From Burkholderia ubonensis (GTDB lineage Bacteria; Pseudomonadota; Gammaproteobacteria; Burkholderiales; Burkholderiaceae): 64,000 nt of DNA. Below the pieces are notes generated by a model, which was not told the DNA's origin, did no database searches, and saw nothing but the letters and a program-made list of their open reading frames with translations. How positions within the stretch are numbered: the stretch's first letter is position 1; each line of letters starts with the position of its first letter. A program made the translations under genes and the position numbers. Positions 52,680 to 61,902 of this stretch are shown in pieces. The stretch covers positions 62,001 through 126,000 of the forward strand of contig NZ_CADFEB010000006.1 of NCBI RefSeq assembly GCF_902833085.1. Direction: 5' to 3'.

Positions 52680-54398
52680 ATGAGCGATTCAAACGGCAGT
52701 TCGTCGTCAGGCGTAAGCCTGCTCAAAGGCATTCTCCCGATCAAGCGCGGCGCGGCGATCCGTGACGTGCTCGGCGGCATCTCGCTGGCATTCATGGATA
52801 TCCCGCAGGTGCTCGGCTATGCGCGCATCGCCGGGATGCCCGCGGTGACGGGCCTGTATACGGTGTTCCTGCCGCTCGTCGCGTTCGCGATCTTCGGCGC
52901 GTCGCGTCACCTGGTGGTCGCCGCCGATTCCGCCACCGCGACCATTTTCGCGAGCCGCGTGTCGGCGATGGCGCCGCTCGGCAGCGCCGAATACGTGACG
53001 CTGGCGGCGATGGTCGCGCTGCTGACCGCCGCGATGCTGCTGCTCGCGCGCATCTTCAGGCTCGGGTTTCTCGCCGATTTCCTGTCGCGCACCGTGCTGG
53101 TCGGCTTCCTGGCCGGCGTCGGCGTGCAGTTGTCGATCGCGATGCTCGGCGACATGCTCGGCATGGCCGTGCCGGCGCCGTCGTCGCGCAGCGTCGCCCA
53201 GCTGGAGTACGTCGTCACGCATCTTGCGCGCACGCATTTGCCGACGCTCGCGCTCGCGGCGCTGGTGGCCGGCGCGATACTCGGCTGCAAGCGGGTGCTG
53301 CCGCGCGTACCGATGCCGATGATCACGGTGGCGGGCAGCATCGCGGCGAGCCGCGCGTTCGACTTCTCCGCGCACGGCGTGGCGGTGCTCGGGCCGGTCG
53401 CGGGCGGCTTGCCGGCGCTGCGCGTTCCGGCCGTCACGTGGCAGCAGCTGCTCGATCTCGTGCCGGTGGCGGCCTCGTGCTTCGTGATGATCATCGCGCA
53501 AAGCGCGGCGGCGGCGCGCGTGTTCGCGCAGCAGTATCGCGAGGCGGTCGACACCGACGCCGACATCCTCGGCCTCGCCGCGGCGAATGCGGCCGCCGCG
53601 TTCAGCGGCGCGTTCGTGGTGAACGGCAGCCCGACGCAGACGGCGATGGCCGACGGCGCGGGCACGCGCAGCCAGGTCGGGCAGCTCGCGTTCGCCGCGG
53701 TGGTGGTCGTGGTGCTGCTGTTCCTGAGCCCGCTGCTGCAGTACCTGCCGCACGGCGTGCTGGCGGCCATCGTGTTTACGATCGCGCTCGGGCTGATCAA
53801 CGTGCAGAGCCTGCGCGCGATCCGCCGCGAGAGCCCGGGCGAATTCGCGCTCGCGCTCGTGACGGCCGCGGCGGTCGTGATGATCGGCGTCGAGCAGGGC
53901 ATCCTGCTGGCCGTTGCGCTGTCGCTGATGCGGCACGTGCGGCACAGCTACCGGCCACATACGATGGTGCTGGAGCCGGCGGCCGGCGACGGGCGGTGGC
54001 TGCCCGTGCCGGCCCGGCCGGGCGCGATGACGGCGCCGGGGCTGATCGTCTACCGCTTCGGCTCGGACCTGTTCTACGCGAACGATCACCGGTTTGCCGA
54101 GGAAGTGGCCGCGCTCGTCGACGCGGCGCCGGTCGCGCCGCGCTGGTTCATCATCGATGCGGGGGCGATTACCGATGTCGACTATTCGGCGGCGCGCACG
54201 GTGAGCGACCTGGTCCGGAGCCTGCGCGCGCGCGGGATCGGCGTGATCTTCGGCCGGGTGAACCGCTATCTGCGCGCGGACATGGAGCGGCACGGGATCG
54301 CGGCGATCGTCGGCGCGTCATGCATCTTCGCGACGCTGCACGAGGCGCTCGCGGCCGCGGGCGTGCAGCCGGAAGCGCACGAGCCGGGGAGTCTGTAG
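52680..54398 (+). CDS. SulP-family anion transporter with STAS domain
   Basis: A 572-residue SulP protein: cytosolic start, then transmembrane core (ALIAFMDIPQVLGYARIAGMPAVTGLYTVFLP-like region), and GAFVVNGSPTQTAMADGAGTRSQ, the family anion-site motif. A C-terminal STAS domain (about 455-560, WFIIDAGAITDVDYSAARTV) completes it. It imports an inorganic anion such as sulfate or bicarbonate, and the exact ion is not evident. Its stop is 15 bases from a convergent small gene. Confidence 0.9.
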   Translation: MSDSNGSSSSGVSLLKGILPIKRGAAIRDVLGGISLAFMDIPQVLGYARIAGMPAVTGLYTVFLPLVAFAIFGASRHLVVAADSATATIFASRVSAMAPLGSAEYVTLAAMVALLTAAMLLLARIFRLGFLADFLSRTVLVGFLAGVGVQLSIAMLGDMLGMAVPAPSSRSVAQLEYVVTHLARTHLPTLALAALVAGAILGCKRVLPRVPMPMITVAGSIAASRAFDFSAHGVAVLGPVAGGLPALRVPAVTWQQLLDLVPVAASCFVMIIAQSAAAARVFAQQYREAVDTDADILGLAAANAAAAFSGAFVVNGSPTQTAMADGAGTRSQVGQLAFAAVVVVVLLFLSPLLQYLPHGVLAAIVFTIALGLINVQSLRAIRRESPGEFALALVTAAAVVMIGVEQGILLAVALSLMRHVRHSYRPHTMVLEPAAGDGRWLPVPARPGAMTAPGLIVYRFGSDLFYANDHRFAEEVAALVDAAPVAPRWFIIDAGAITDVDYSAARTVSDLVRSLRARGIGVIFGRVNRYLRADMERHGIAAIVGASCIFATLHEALAAAGVQPEAHEPGSL

Positions 54399-54413
54399 CC
54401 GCGCGGCGCCGGC

Positions 54414-54737
54414 TTACTCCGGATATTCGTCGACGATCCTGATGTTCGCGAGCCGGAAGATCGTGCGCAGCGTCTGCGGATGGATGTCCCGGCGCGCCGC
54501 GAGCGACGACAGGATGAAGTCCAGCACCTTCGCATACCTGAGCAGCACGAGACTGTTCTCGAGATTGGCCTGGCCGTCGCGCATGCGCTCGGCGATCTGC
54601 AGCATCTGGGTCGACAGCGCGAGCGCCATGTCGAGCTCCATCCACTGCTTTTCGGTCCAGCCGGGTTTCGGTTGCTCGAGCAACCGGTTCAGGAACGCCT
54701 GGAATTGAGCGTCTGACTGGTTCGGCAACGCATCCAT
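54414..54737 (-). CDS. Small soluble hypothetical protein
   Basis: A 107-residue, mostly helical protein (MDALPNQSDAQFQAFLNRLL...) with no signal or membrane segment. The conserved-looking GWTEKQWMELDMALALSTQ and NLENSLVLLRYAKVLDFILSS suggest an alpha-helical bundle. No family is recognised. It is convergent with the SulP gene. Confidence 0.7.
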   Translation of the reverse strand: MDALPNQSDAQFQAFLNRLLEQPKPGWTEKQWMELDMALALSTQMLQIAERMRDGQANLENSLVLLRYAKVLDFILSSLAARRDIHPQTLRTIFRLANIRIVDEYPE

Positions 54738-55376
54738 GATTGACCCCGTTTTGCGGTTCGGCGAGCGTGTCCCTGGACAGGCCCGGCGGTTTTCACTTAT
54801 CCGCGCCGATCGGCGGCGCGGTGCTCGTTCTCGTGTCGGACGGGATGCAGAATCCGTACCAGCGCCGAAAGGAGCGCATGCGAAGCGTCGCGGCCGAGCA
54901 TCGGCGACGGCCGCCGAAGCTTGCCGGCCGGTGGATCGGGCGGCGATGCGGCGCGCACCCCGGCGCGCGCCGGCATCGTGCCGCCGCGGCCCGCATGCCG
55001 GGGCGACGGCGAAATCGTTCATGGATGTAACGTAACGGCGGGAACATCGCGCGCGGCTTCCGGTGAGGTGAGCTTGCGCACGCCTCTTTGCCGGACCATT
55101 CGCCGCGCCCAGTCTCTTTTCTCATCCGGACCGGACCGAACACGGGCGGCGCTTTCCGGCTGCGCGCGCGTCGGGAGCAGGGTGTTCGCGCCTGTCGGGG
55201 CGGTGCAGGAAAACGGGGCGGCCGCAAGCGCTGAGCCGTGACCGGACGAGCAAAAGGTTTCAGTCCTGAACGCTTTTCCGGCGCGATGCCGGCAACGGCG
55301 GCGCCGCACCGTCCGGAACGACGCGCGGCAAAAACTGTCTATCAATCTTATTGCCCTTGGTCCGAGGGGATGCAAA
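54738..55376. other. Long gap without a recognised gene
   Basis: 639 bases upstream of the MHS transporter carry only short frames of arginine/alanine-rich composition typical of chance ORFs in high-GC DNA. No RNA gene, repeat or terminator was recognised. The last bases hold GAGGGG, the ribosome site of the transporter gene. Confidence 0.4.
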
Positions 55377-56747
55377 ATGGCTGCCATGCAATCCGGGGCA
55401 ACGCCCCTCTCCGACGAGGAGTCCCGGCGCCAATTGCGCCGCGCGGTCATCGCCAGCACGGTCGGCACGACGATCGAATGGTATGACTTCTTCCTCTACA
55501 GCACGGTGACCGGCCTGGTCTTCGCGAAGCTGTACTTCCCCCAATCGCACCCGCTCGTCGGCACGCTGCAGGCGTTCCTGATCTACGCGGTCGGCTTCGT
55601 CGCACGGCCGGTCGGCGCGGCGATCTTCGGCCACTACGGCGACCGCATCGGACGCAAGGCCACGCTGATCGTCACGCTGCTGCTGATGGGGCTCGCCACC
55701 TTCGCCGTGGCCTTCGTGCCGACCTATGCGGTGATCGGCATCTGGGGCGCCATCGCGCTCACGGTGCTGCGTTTCATTCAAGGCGTGGGCGTCGGCGGCG
55801 AGTGGGGCGGCTCGGTGCTGATGTCGATGGAATGGGCGCGCACCAACGCGCATCGCGGCTTCGTCGCCGCGTGGCCGCAGTTCGGCGTGCCGGCGGGGCT
55901 GTTCCTCGCGAATCTCGCCGTGCTGGCGATGAGCTGGATTTCCGGCAGCGCGTTCCTCACGTGGGGCTGGCGCGTGCCGTTCCTCCTCAGCATCGTGCTG
56001 GTCGCGATCGGCCTCTACATCCGCCTGAACATTCTCGAGACGCCGATCTTCGCGCGGCTCCTGTCCGAGAACCGCATCGAGAAGGCGCCGATGCTCGAGG
56101 TGCTGCGCCGGCAGCCGAAGGACATCCTGCTGTCGGCGTTCGCCCGCATGGCCGAACAGGCGCCGTTCTACATCTTCACGGCCTTCGTGTTCACCTACGG
56201 CGTGTCGACGCTCGGCGCGTCGCGCAACCTGCTGCTGATCGCGGTGCTGGCGGCGTCCGTGCTGGAGTTCGTCACGATCCCGCTGTTCGGGCACGTGTCC
56301 GACCTGATCGGCCGGCGGAAGATGTACGTGATCGGGGCCGCGGTCGCCGGTGTGTTCGGCTTCGTTTACTTCGCGATGGTCGATACGAAGAACTCCGTGC
56401 TGATCTTTGCGGCCATCGTGCTGTCGCTGGTGCCGCATTCGATGATGTACGGTCCGCAGGCCGCGCTGATCGCCGAGTCGTTCACCGGGCGGCTGCGCTA
56501 CAGCGGCGCGTCGATGGGCTACCAGCTCGCATCGGTCATCGCCGGCGGACCGGCGCCGCTGATCGCGACCGCGCTGTTCGCCTATTACCACTCGGGCTAT
56601 GCGATCGCGGCGTATGTGCTGGCGTGCGCGGTGATCAGCGTGATCGCGGCGTCGCGGCTCGGGGATTACACGAACAAGGACATCTCGCGGGAATACGACG
56701 ACGCGGGCGGCATCGGCGACCATGGGCACGCGCCGCCGGTGACGTGA
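55377..56747 (+). CDS. MFS metabolite:H+ symporter (MHS family)
   Basis: A 456-residue MFS protein of the MHS group (ShiA/ProP/KgtP relatives): STVGTTIEWYDFFLYSTVTGLVFAKLYFP at the first helix, FGHYGDRIGRK loop motif, GGEWGGSVLMSMEWA, and a mirrored DLIGRRKMYV loop after helix 8. Twelve membrane segments are expected. It imports an organic acid or similar solute with protons; the substrate is not inferable. A GAGGGG ribosome site supports the start. Confidence 0.92.
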   Translation: MAAMQSGATPLSDEESRRQLRRAVIASTVGTTIEWYDFFLYSTVTGLVFAKLYFPQSHPLVGTLQAFLIYAVGFVARPVGAAIFGHYGDRIGRKATLIVTLLLMGLATFAVAFVPTYAVIGIWGAIALTVLRFIQGVGVGGEWGGSVLMSMEWARTNAHRGFVAAWPQFGVPAGLFLANLAVLAMSWISGSAFLTWGWRVPFLLSIVLVAIGLYIRLNILETPIFARLLSENRIEKAPMLEVLRRQPKDILLSAFARMAEQAPFYIFTAFVFTYGVSTLGASRNLLLIAVLAASVLEFVTIPLFGHVSDLIGRRKMYVIGAAVAGVFGFVYFAMVDTKNSVLIFAAIVLSLVPHSMMYGPQAALIAESFTGRLRYSGASMGYQLASVIAGGPAPLIATALFAYYHSGYAIAAYVLACAVISVIAASRLGDYTNKDISREYDDAGGIGDHGHAPPVT

Positions 56748-56828
56748 CGCTGCTTGTCGCCCGGCGCGGCGCAGGAAAGCTCCTATGCTTTGAACACCCC
56801 ATGCGGGGTTTCAATCACGGAGGTGACC

Positions 56829-57134
56829 ATGCGCATGCTTCTCAACATACGAATTCCCCACGAGCCGTTCAATGGTCTGGTGCGAAACGGCAGCGTCGGC
56901 GAAGTGATTGCGCGAATCCTCGAGGAGACCAAACCGGAGGCTGCTTACTTCACCGAGCAGGACGGCACGCGCGGCGCCGTGCTGATCGTCGATCTCGACG
57001 ACCCGTCACGGATTCCGGCGCTCGCGGAGCCGTGGTTCCTGATGTTCAACGCGGATTGCGAGTTTCGCGTGGTGATGCTCCCGGCCGACCTCGACCGGGC
57101 AGGGCTCGCGAGCCTCGGCTCGAAGTGGAAGTAA
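56829..57134 (+). CDS. Small ferredoxin-like-fold hypothetical protein
   Basis: A 101-residue protein (MRMLLNIRIPHEPFNGLVRNG) with alternating strands and helices and a TKPEAAYFTEQDGTRGAVLIVDL core, like the dimeric alpha/beta-barrel small proteins of stress or unknown function. The ATG at 56829 is preceded by GGAGGTG at ideal distance. It may be cotranscribed with the MHS gene 82 bases upstream. Confidence 0.8.
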   Translation: MRMLLNIRIPHEPFNGLVRNGSVGEVIARILEETKPEAAYFTEQDGTRGAVLIVDLDDPSRIPALAEPWFLMFNADCEFRVVMLPADLDRAGLASLGSKWK

Positions 57135-57141
57135 CGAACGG

Positions 57142-57164
57142 TGCGGGTCGCGCCGGCCCGCACG
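57142..57164. terminator. Hairpin between convergent genes
   Basis: A 7-bp stem (57142-57148 with 57158-57164) lies in the 45-base convergent gap; no T-run follows. Confidence 0.4.
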
Positions 57165-57179
57165 ATCGCGGCCGAACGT

Positions 57180-58640
57180 TCAGCGCGATTCGGCCGGCGC
57201 GCTTGCGGCCGCGTGCCGGCCGGCAGCGTCGGACCATAGCGGCAAGCGGAGCGACATCACGAAGGTCAGTGCGTGCAGCGCGCACAACAGCGCGAACGCC
57301 GATGCATACGCAAGCGCGCCGGCGTCGCCGGCAGGCGTCGACTGCAGCCGCCATGCGAGAAACAGCGAGCACAGCGTCGTGAACACCGGGCCGCCGAGAC
57401 GCTGGACGATGTTGAGCGACGTCGTCGCCATCGGCAGGTCGCGCCGGTCGATCGACGCGTACGCCGCGGTCAGCGAAGGCGTGCCGACCGCGCTCTGGCC
57501 CATGCCGCGCAGGAACAGCGCGGGTATCAGCACGGCCGGGTCGAGCCCGCGAACGGCGAGCCACACGAACGGCAGCGTGGCGAGCAGCGCCAGCAACGCA
57601 CCGCCGGCGGACACGCGGCGCACGCCGAACCGGCTCGTCAACGCGCCCATCGACGGATACGTGACCAGCATGCCGAGGCCGAGCGGCGCGAGCAGCCAGC
57701 CCATCTCGCCCGGCGAACGTCCGCATGCGTCGATCAGGAACACGGGAATCAGCATCTGGCCGGCGTACAGCGCGCCGTTCGACACGAACTGCGTGCCGGC
57801 GGCGGCGCTGAACACCTTGCCGCGAAACAGCTGCAGGTCGATCAGCGCATGCGCGCCCTTGCGCCGCTGCACGCGGAGAAACGCCGCGAGCAGCGCGACC
57901 GACGCGGCGATCGCCGCGACGCCGACGCCAACGCCAACGCCGATCCGCTCGGCGCCGTACAGGAACAGCACGAGCCCCGGCGACAGCAGCGCGAGACCGA
58001 GCCAGTCCAGCTCGCGCCGCAGCGTGTCGTCCCGATCGCTCGGCAGGAAACGCGCGGCGAGCACGAGCGCCAGCGCACCGACCGGCAGGTTCACGAGAAA
58101 GAGCCAGCGCCACGACGCATGCTGCAGGAGCGCGCCGGCGATGACCGGCCCGAGGATCGGCGCGATCAGCACCGGCACGGCGGCGTAGCCGACGACGCGC
58201 GCCATCTGCTTGCCCGCGACGCGCGCGATCATCATCTGCGCCATCGGCGCGAGCAATCCGCCGCTCACGCCCTGCAGCACGCGAAACGCGATCAGCGACG
58301 GCGCCGACCACGCGAATGCGCATAGTGCCGACGACAGCGTGAACGCGGAAAAGCACCACAGATAAAGCGCCTTCGCGCCGATGCGGTCGACCAGCCAGCC
58401 GTTCAGCGGCAGGACCAGCGTGAGGGCGAGCAGATAGCCGCTCGTTACCCACTGGATCACGGATAGCGGCGCATGCAGGTCCGTCGCGAGACTGGACAGC
58501 GAGACGTTGACGATCGTCGCGTCGAGCTGCGCGAGGAGCGAGCCCAGCACCGCGACCGCGCTGACCTTCCAGACCGACGGATCGAGCCGGTCGGCGGCGC
58601 GCGCGCCGCCGCCGTTCAACCCCGTGCCGCGTTCACGCAT
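57180..58640 (-). CDS. DHA2-family drug/H+ antiporter (EmrB/QacA-like)
   Basis: A 486-residue, 14-helix MFS exporter: VAVLGSLLAQLDATIVNVSLSSLATDL (first helix, with the D-A-T-I-V-N-V motif), then GAKALYLWCFSAFTLSSALCAF and the antiporter motif region PVLIAPILGPVIAGALLQ. The ATG at 58640 overlaps the isochorismatase-like gene by 8 bases, showing operon coupling. With the upstream MarR gene it probably forms a stress-induced efflux operon. Confidence 0.92.
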   Translation of the reverse strand: MRERGTGLNGGGARAADRLDPSVWKVSAVAVLGSLLAQLDATIVNVSLSSLATDLHAPLSVIQWVTSGYLLALTLVLPLNGWLVDRIGAKALYLWCFSAFTLSSALCAFAWSAPSLIAFRVLQGVSGGLLAPMAQMMIARVAGKQMARVVGYAAVPVLIAPILGPVIAGALLQHASWRWLFLVNLPVGALALVLAARFLPSDRDDTLRRELDWLGLALLSPGLVLFLYGAERIGVGVGVGVAAIAASVALLAAFLRVQRRKGAHALIDLQLFRGKVFSAAAGTQFVSNGALYAGQMLIPVFLIDACGRSPGEMGWLLAPLGLGMLVTYPSMGALTSRFGVRRVSAGGALLALLATLPFVWLAVRGLDPAVLIPALFLRGMGQSAVGTPSLTAAYASIDRRDLPMATTSLNIVQRLGGPVFTTLCSLFLAWRLQSTPAGDAGALAYASAFALLCALHALTFVMSLRLPLWSDAAGRHAAASAPAESR

Positions 58641-59196
58641 CGAGCACGCCGAGCAGGGCGATGACTTCCTGCGTGGACGCGGTCTCGCCGAGCCGCGGAA
58701 AAATCCGTGTGATGCTGTTGGCATGCGCATCGGCGTTCAGGTCCGTCATCGCATCGACGGCGAGCGTCACGTTGTAGCCGAGCTCGAACGCCTGGCGTGC
58801 GGTGGATTCGACGCCGATGCTCGTCGCGATGCCGGCCACCACGACCTGCGTCACGCCGGCGGCCTTCAGGTGCGCGTCGAGACCGGTGCCGGTAAACGCG
58901 CCCCAGGTCCGCTTCGTCACGACGTGATCGTGCGGCTGCGGTTGCAGCTCAGGCACGAGCTCGGTCCAGTCCGGCGGCAGCGGCCCCTTGGGGCCGGGCT
59001 GCGCGGTGCGGCCCGGCGCGCCGCCGGCCACGTTCACGAGCACGACCGGCAGGCCGCGCCGGCGAAACGCGTCGGCCAGATCGGCGGCGCGCCGGATCAC
59101 GCCGGCGCTCGGGTGTGCGGTGGGGAGGGCGGCGATCCCTTTCTGCAGGTCGATGACGATCAGTGCGGATTTCGGATCGAGGACGGTGGCGCTCAT
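58633..59196 (-). CDS. Isochorismatase-like hydrolase without the catalytic cysteine
   Basis: A 187-residue isochorismatase-superfamily protein: the Asp in LIVIDLQKGI and the Lys in TKRTWGAFTGT are present. The position of the nucleophilic Cys in nicotinamidases is glycine (VAGIATSIGVESTARQ). It is therefore unlikely to be an amidase and may act like the Cys-less isochorismate hydrolases or on another substrate. GGAG precedes the ATG at 59196. It lies between the MarR and DHA2 genes. Confidence 0.87.
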   Translation of the reverse strand: MSATVLDPKSALIVIDLQKGIAALPTAHPSAGVIRRAADLADAFRRRGLPVVLVNVAGGAPGRTAQPGPKGPLPPDWTELVPELQPQPHDHVVTKRTWGAFTGTGLDAHLKAAGVTQVVVAGIATSIGVESTARQAFELGYNVTLAVDAMTDLNADAHANSITRIFPRLGETASTQEVIALLGVLDA

Positions 59197-59264
59197 GAGG
59201 ACTCCCATTGGTTCGAAGGAAACATCGCGGAACGCGCAGGCAACGGGCGCGCCGGATGCCGGAT

Positions 59265-59708
59265 TCACGCGTCGCCGAGCCGCCTGATGAGCGGGATCGC
59301 GGCGACGAGCGTCTGCATGTCTTCCGGATCGAGTTTCGCGAGCGCGGCCTGGAGCCACGCGTGTTTGGCGACGGTGCGCTGCCGTCGCGTATCGACGCCG
59401 GCGCGGGTCAGCTGGAACAGGATCTGGCGTCCGTCGGTCGGATGCGGCTTGCGCGACACGAGCCGTTCTTCTTCGAGGCTCGCGAGGATGGCCTTCATCG
59501 ACTGCGGCTTCATCGATTCGGTGCGGGCAAGCTCGGCGGTCGTCATCGGCCCGTTCTGCTCGAGTCGCGCGAGCGCGCTGATCTGCGACAGATTGAGCCC
59601 GCTCGAATCGACTTCCGAACGCAGCCGGCGGATGAGTTGGCCGACGGCCAGCGTCAGGTCGGCGACGACGGTTTCGGCGGCGGCGCCGGGTTTGCGTGAG
59701 CTTGTCAT
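59265..59708 (-). CDS. MarR-family transcriptional repressor
   Basis: A 147-residue MarR protein with a winged helix (LNLSQISALARLEQNGPMTTAELARTESMKPQSMKAILASLEEERLVSRK). It is the first gene of the efflux operon. A perfect 28-bp palindrome lies 20 bases upstream of its ATG. That arrangement indicates autoregulated repression released by a small ligand, perhaps an aromatic substrate of the operon. Confidence 0.93.
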   Translation of the reverse strand: MTSSRKPGAAAETVVADLTLAVGQLIRRLRSEVDSSGLNLSQISALARLEQNGPMTTAELARTESMKPQSMKAILASLEEERLVSRKPHPTDGRQILFQLTRAGVDTRRQRTVAKHAWLQAALAKLDPEDMQTLVAAIPLIRRLGDA

Positions 59709-59727
59709 GGAGCGGATCATAGAAGAA

Positions 59728-59755
59728 GACAGTTTAACTTGCAAGTTAAACTGTC
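59728..59755. promoter_or_regulatory. 28-bp perfect palindrome, probable MarR operator
   Basis: The sequence is exactly self-complementary over 28 bases, with arms GACAGTTTAACTTG and CAAGTTAAACTGTC. It is AT-rich in a GC-rich region and sits 20 bases before the marR start. Its length and position are typical of MarR-family sites. Confidence 0.8.
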
Positions 59756-59826
59756 TAATTGAATCGGGCGAAATGCCGGAGTGAGCGGCGACGCGAGCCC
59801 GCGCCGGCCGGGAAAGCGCGGTGCGA

Positions 59827-60897
59827 TCACATCAGCGAGCAGGCCAGCCAGCGGCGGATTTTGAGCGCGTCGCTCGTCACGCCGTCGCGCGTCGGCGAGC
59901 CGAGCAGCACGATGGTTTGCGGCCGGCCACGCACGAGCGCGCGCATCACGACGCCGTGGCCCGCTTCATTGATGAAGCCGGTTTTCTGCAGCTGGATCGG
60001 CCACTGGCCGTAGCGCACCAGCGGATCGGAGTTCACGTAGTGCAGCTTGCCGTCGCCGGGATGGACGGTGCCCGACCTGGTGGTCGAGAAGCGTCGGATC
60101 AGCGGGTCGCGCGCCGCGGCATCGACGAGCAGCGCGAGCTCCTCGGCCGTCGACACGTTGCGCGGCGACAGGCCCGTCGGCTCCCGGAAGCGGGTGTGGC
60201 GCATGCCGAGCCGCCGCGCTTCGCGATTCATCGCGGCCACGAACGCGGGGCGCCCGCCCGGATAGTCGCGGCTCAATGCGGCCGCCGCGCGGTTCTCCGA
60301 CGACATCAGCGCGATGCGAACCATGTCGCGGCGCGACAGCGTCGAGCCGACCGACAGCCGTGAATGCGTGAACTTGATCGCGTCGCGATCGTGCGAGCTC
60401 ACGCGCAGCATGCCGTCCAGCGGGCGGTCCGCGTCGCGGGCGACGACCGCCGTCATCAGCTTCGAGATCGATGCGATCGGCCGCACGGTGCGCGCGTTGC
60501 GGGCCAGCAGCGGTGTGCCGGTGCGGACGTCGAGCACGTAGGCGGCGCGTGAATGCAGCGCGTTGGCCGCGCGCGGGCTGTAGCCGCAGCTCGCCAGCAG
60601 GCGGGGTTTTGATGTCGGGCGAGGGCGTGCCGAGGCGGCGCGTTTCGCGCGACGATGTTGCGGGGCCGGCGCGGCGTGGTGCTTGACCGCGTGATGTCGC
60701 GCGCGGGGGCGGGGGTGTCGGCCAAGCTTGCGGTGCGTCGGCGGTTTCTTGAGCTTGGCGGGTGTCGCATGCCCCTGCGCGGGACGGTGCGTCGCGCGAT
60801 GGGCGGACGCGTTCGACATGAACGCGCACAACAGAAGCGACGCGATGATCAACAGAAAGGTCCGGGCGCGGGGGGCGCGCACGATGATGCCAGTCAA
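59827..60897 (-). CDS. pbpG: D-alanyl-D-alanine endopeptidase (PbpG/PBP7-like)
   Basis: A 356-residue SxxK penicillin-binding peptidase with all three motifs: SISK near residue 148, SSEN near residue 206 and KTG in LQKTGFINEAG. An N-terminal membrane anchor or signal (RTFLLIIASLLLCAFMSNAS) and a long His/Arg/Pro-rich linker precede the domain. I start it at TTG 60897, because AAGGAG lies 8 bases upstream of that codon; the open frame continues to an ATG at 60936 that lacks a ribosome site. It cleaves peptide crosslinks in the periplasm. Confidence 0.87.
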   Translation of the reverse strand: MTGIIVRAPRARTFLLIIASLLLCAFMSNASAHRATHRPAQGHATPAKLKKPPTHRKLGRHPRPRARHHAVKHHAAPAPQHRRAKRAASARPRPTSKPRLLASCGYSPRAANALHSRAAYVLDVRTGTPLLARNARTVRPIASISKLMTAVVARDADRPLDGMLRVSSHDRDAIKFTHSRLSVGSTLSRRDMVRIALMSSENRAAAALSRDYPGGRPAFVAAMNREARRLGMRHTRFREPTGLSPRNVSTAEELALLVDAAARDPLIRRFSTTRSGTVHPGDGKLHYVNSDPLVRYGQWPIQLQKTGFINEAGHGVVMRALVRGRPQTIVLLGSPTRDGVTSDALKIRRWLACSLM

Positions 60898-61026
60898 GCG
60901 GCAATCTCCTTTTTCACGCGGGATGGGCCGGCGCAATGCGCGAGCGGCAAAGAGGTGCGGGAGATTATAAGGGCGATCACGGCGCGCGACGAGCCGGGAA
61001 CCCGCCGTGGCGGCGCGTGCAGCGCG

Positions 61027-61902
61027 TCATGCGCCTTTCATCGCCGCCCGCACGAACGACACGAAGCGCGACGTCACGGGATCGTCGCGCGTCGACGGCC
61101 ACGCGAGCCCGACGCGCCACTTCGCGTGCTTGCCGGGCAGCGGCAGCACCGTCGCGTCCCGCAGCAGGTGCTGCGCGCGCGAAGGAATGAATGCGACTCC
61201 CACGCCCGCGGCGACCGACGTGAGCACCGACTGGACGTCTTCGGCCTGCTGCGTCACGTTCGGCACGAAGCCGCGTTCGATGCACCACCGGTCGACCTGC
61301 GCGGCGAGGCCGGCGCCGCGCGCACGCTGCAACGCGATGAAGCCGATTTCATTGAGCGCGTCGAGATCGGCCGGCACGCGCGTATGCCGAAGCTGCGGCG
61401 GCAGGGCCAGCGCGAGCGCTTCGTCGACCACCTTGAACGACGACAGCCCGTCCCCGGGCGGCAGGCGCATGAAGCCCGCATCCAGCTTGCCGGCCAGCAT
61501 GCGGCGCGCCTGCTCGGCGGAAGACAGGTCGCTCAGCGTGACGGCGACGTCCGGATGCTGACGGCGAAACTCGGCGATGAGCCGCGGCACGATCGTCAGC
61601 ACCGACAGGCAGATGCCGATGCGCAGGTGCCCGCGCCGGCCGCTGCTGGCTTCCCGCGCGCGCGACAGGATCTCGTCCGCGTCGCGCACGAGCGCTTGCG
61701 CATCCGACAGGAAGCGCTCGCCGAACGGCGTGAGCGCCGCGCCGTGCCGCCCCCGTTCGAACAGCCTGCCGCCGAGGCTCGCTTCCAGCGCGCCGATCTG
61801 CTTGCTGAGTGCCGGCTGGCTCATGTGCAGCGCGTCCGCCGCGCGGCTGAAGTGACGCAGGTCGGTCACCGTCAGGAACGTCCTGAGGAGTTTCAGTTCC
61901 AT
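61027..61902 (-). CDS. LysR-type transcriptional regulator
   Basis: A 291-residue LTTR opening MELKLLRTFLTVTDLRHFSRAADALHMSQPALSKQI, followed by a type-2 periplasmic-binding effector domain. It belongs to the CatM/BenM/CbbR-like part of the family by N-terminal motif. It is not divergent from a recognisable metabolic gene, so its target is unknown. Confidence 0.92.
   Translation of the reverse strand: MELKLLRTFLTVTDLRHFSRAADALHMSQPALSKQIGALEASLGGRLFERGRHGAALTPFGERFLSDAQALVRDADEILSRAREASSGRRGHLRIGICLSVLTIVPRLIAEFRRQHPDVAVTLSDLSSAEQARRMLAGKLDAGFMRLPPGDGLSSFKVVDEALALALPPQLRHTRVPADLDALNEIGFIALQRARGAGLAAQVDRWCIERGFVPNVTQQAEDVQSVLTSVAAGVGVAFIPSRAQHLLRDATVLPLPGKHAKWRVGLAWPSTRDDPVTSRFVSFVRAAMKGA

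Noticed and set aside
55019..55468. Minus-strand frame in the gap before the MHS transporter
   Set aside because: Overlaps the transporter start, low-complexity composition and no ribosome site.
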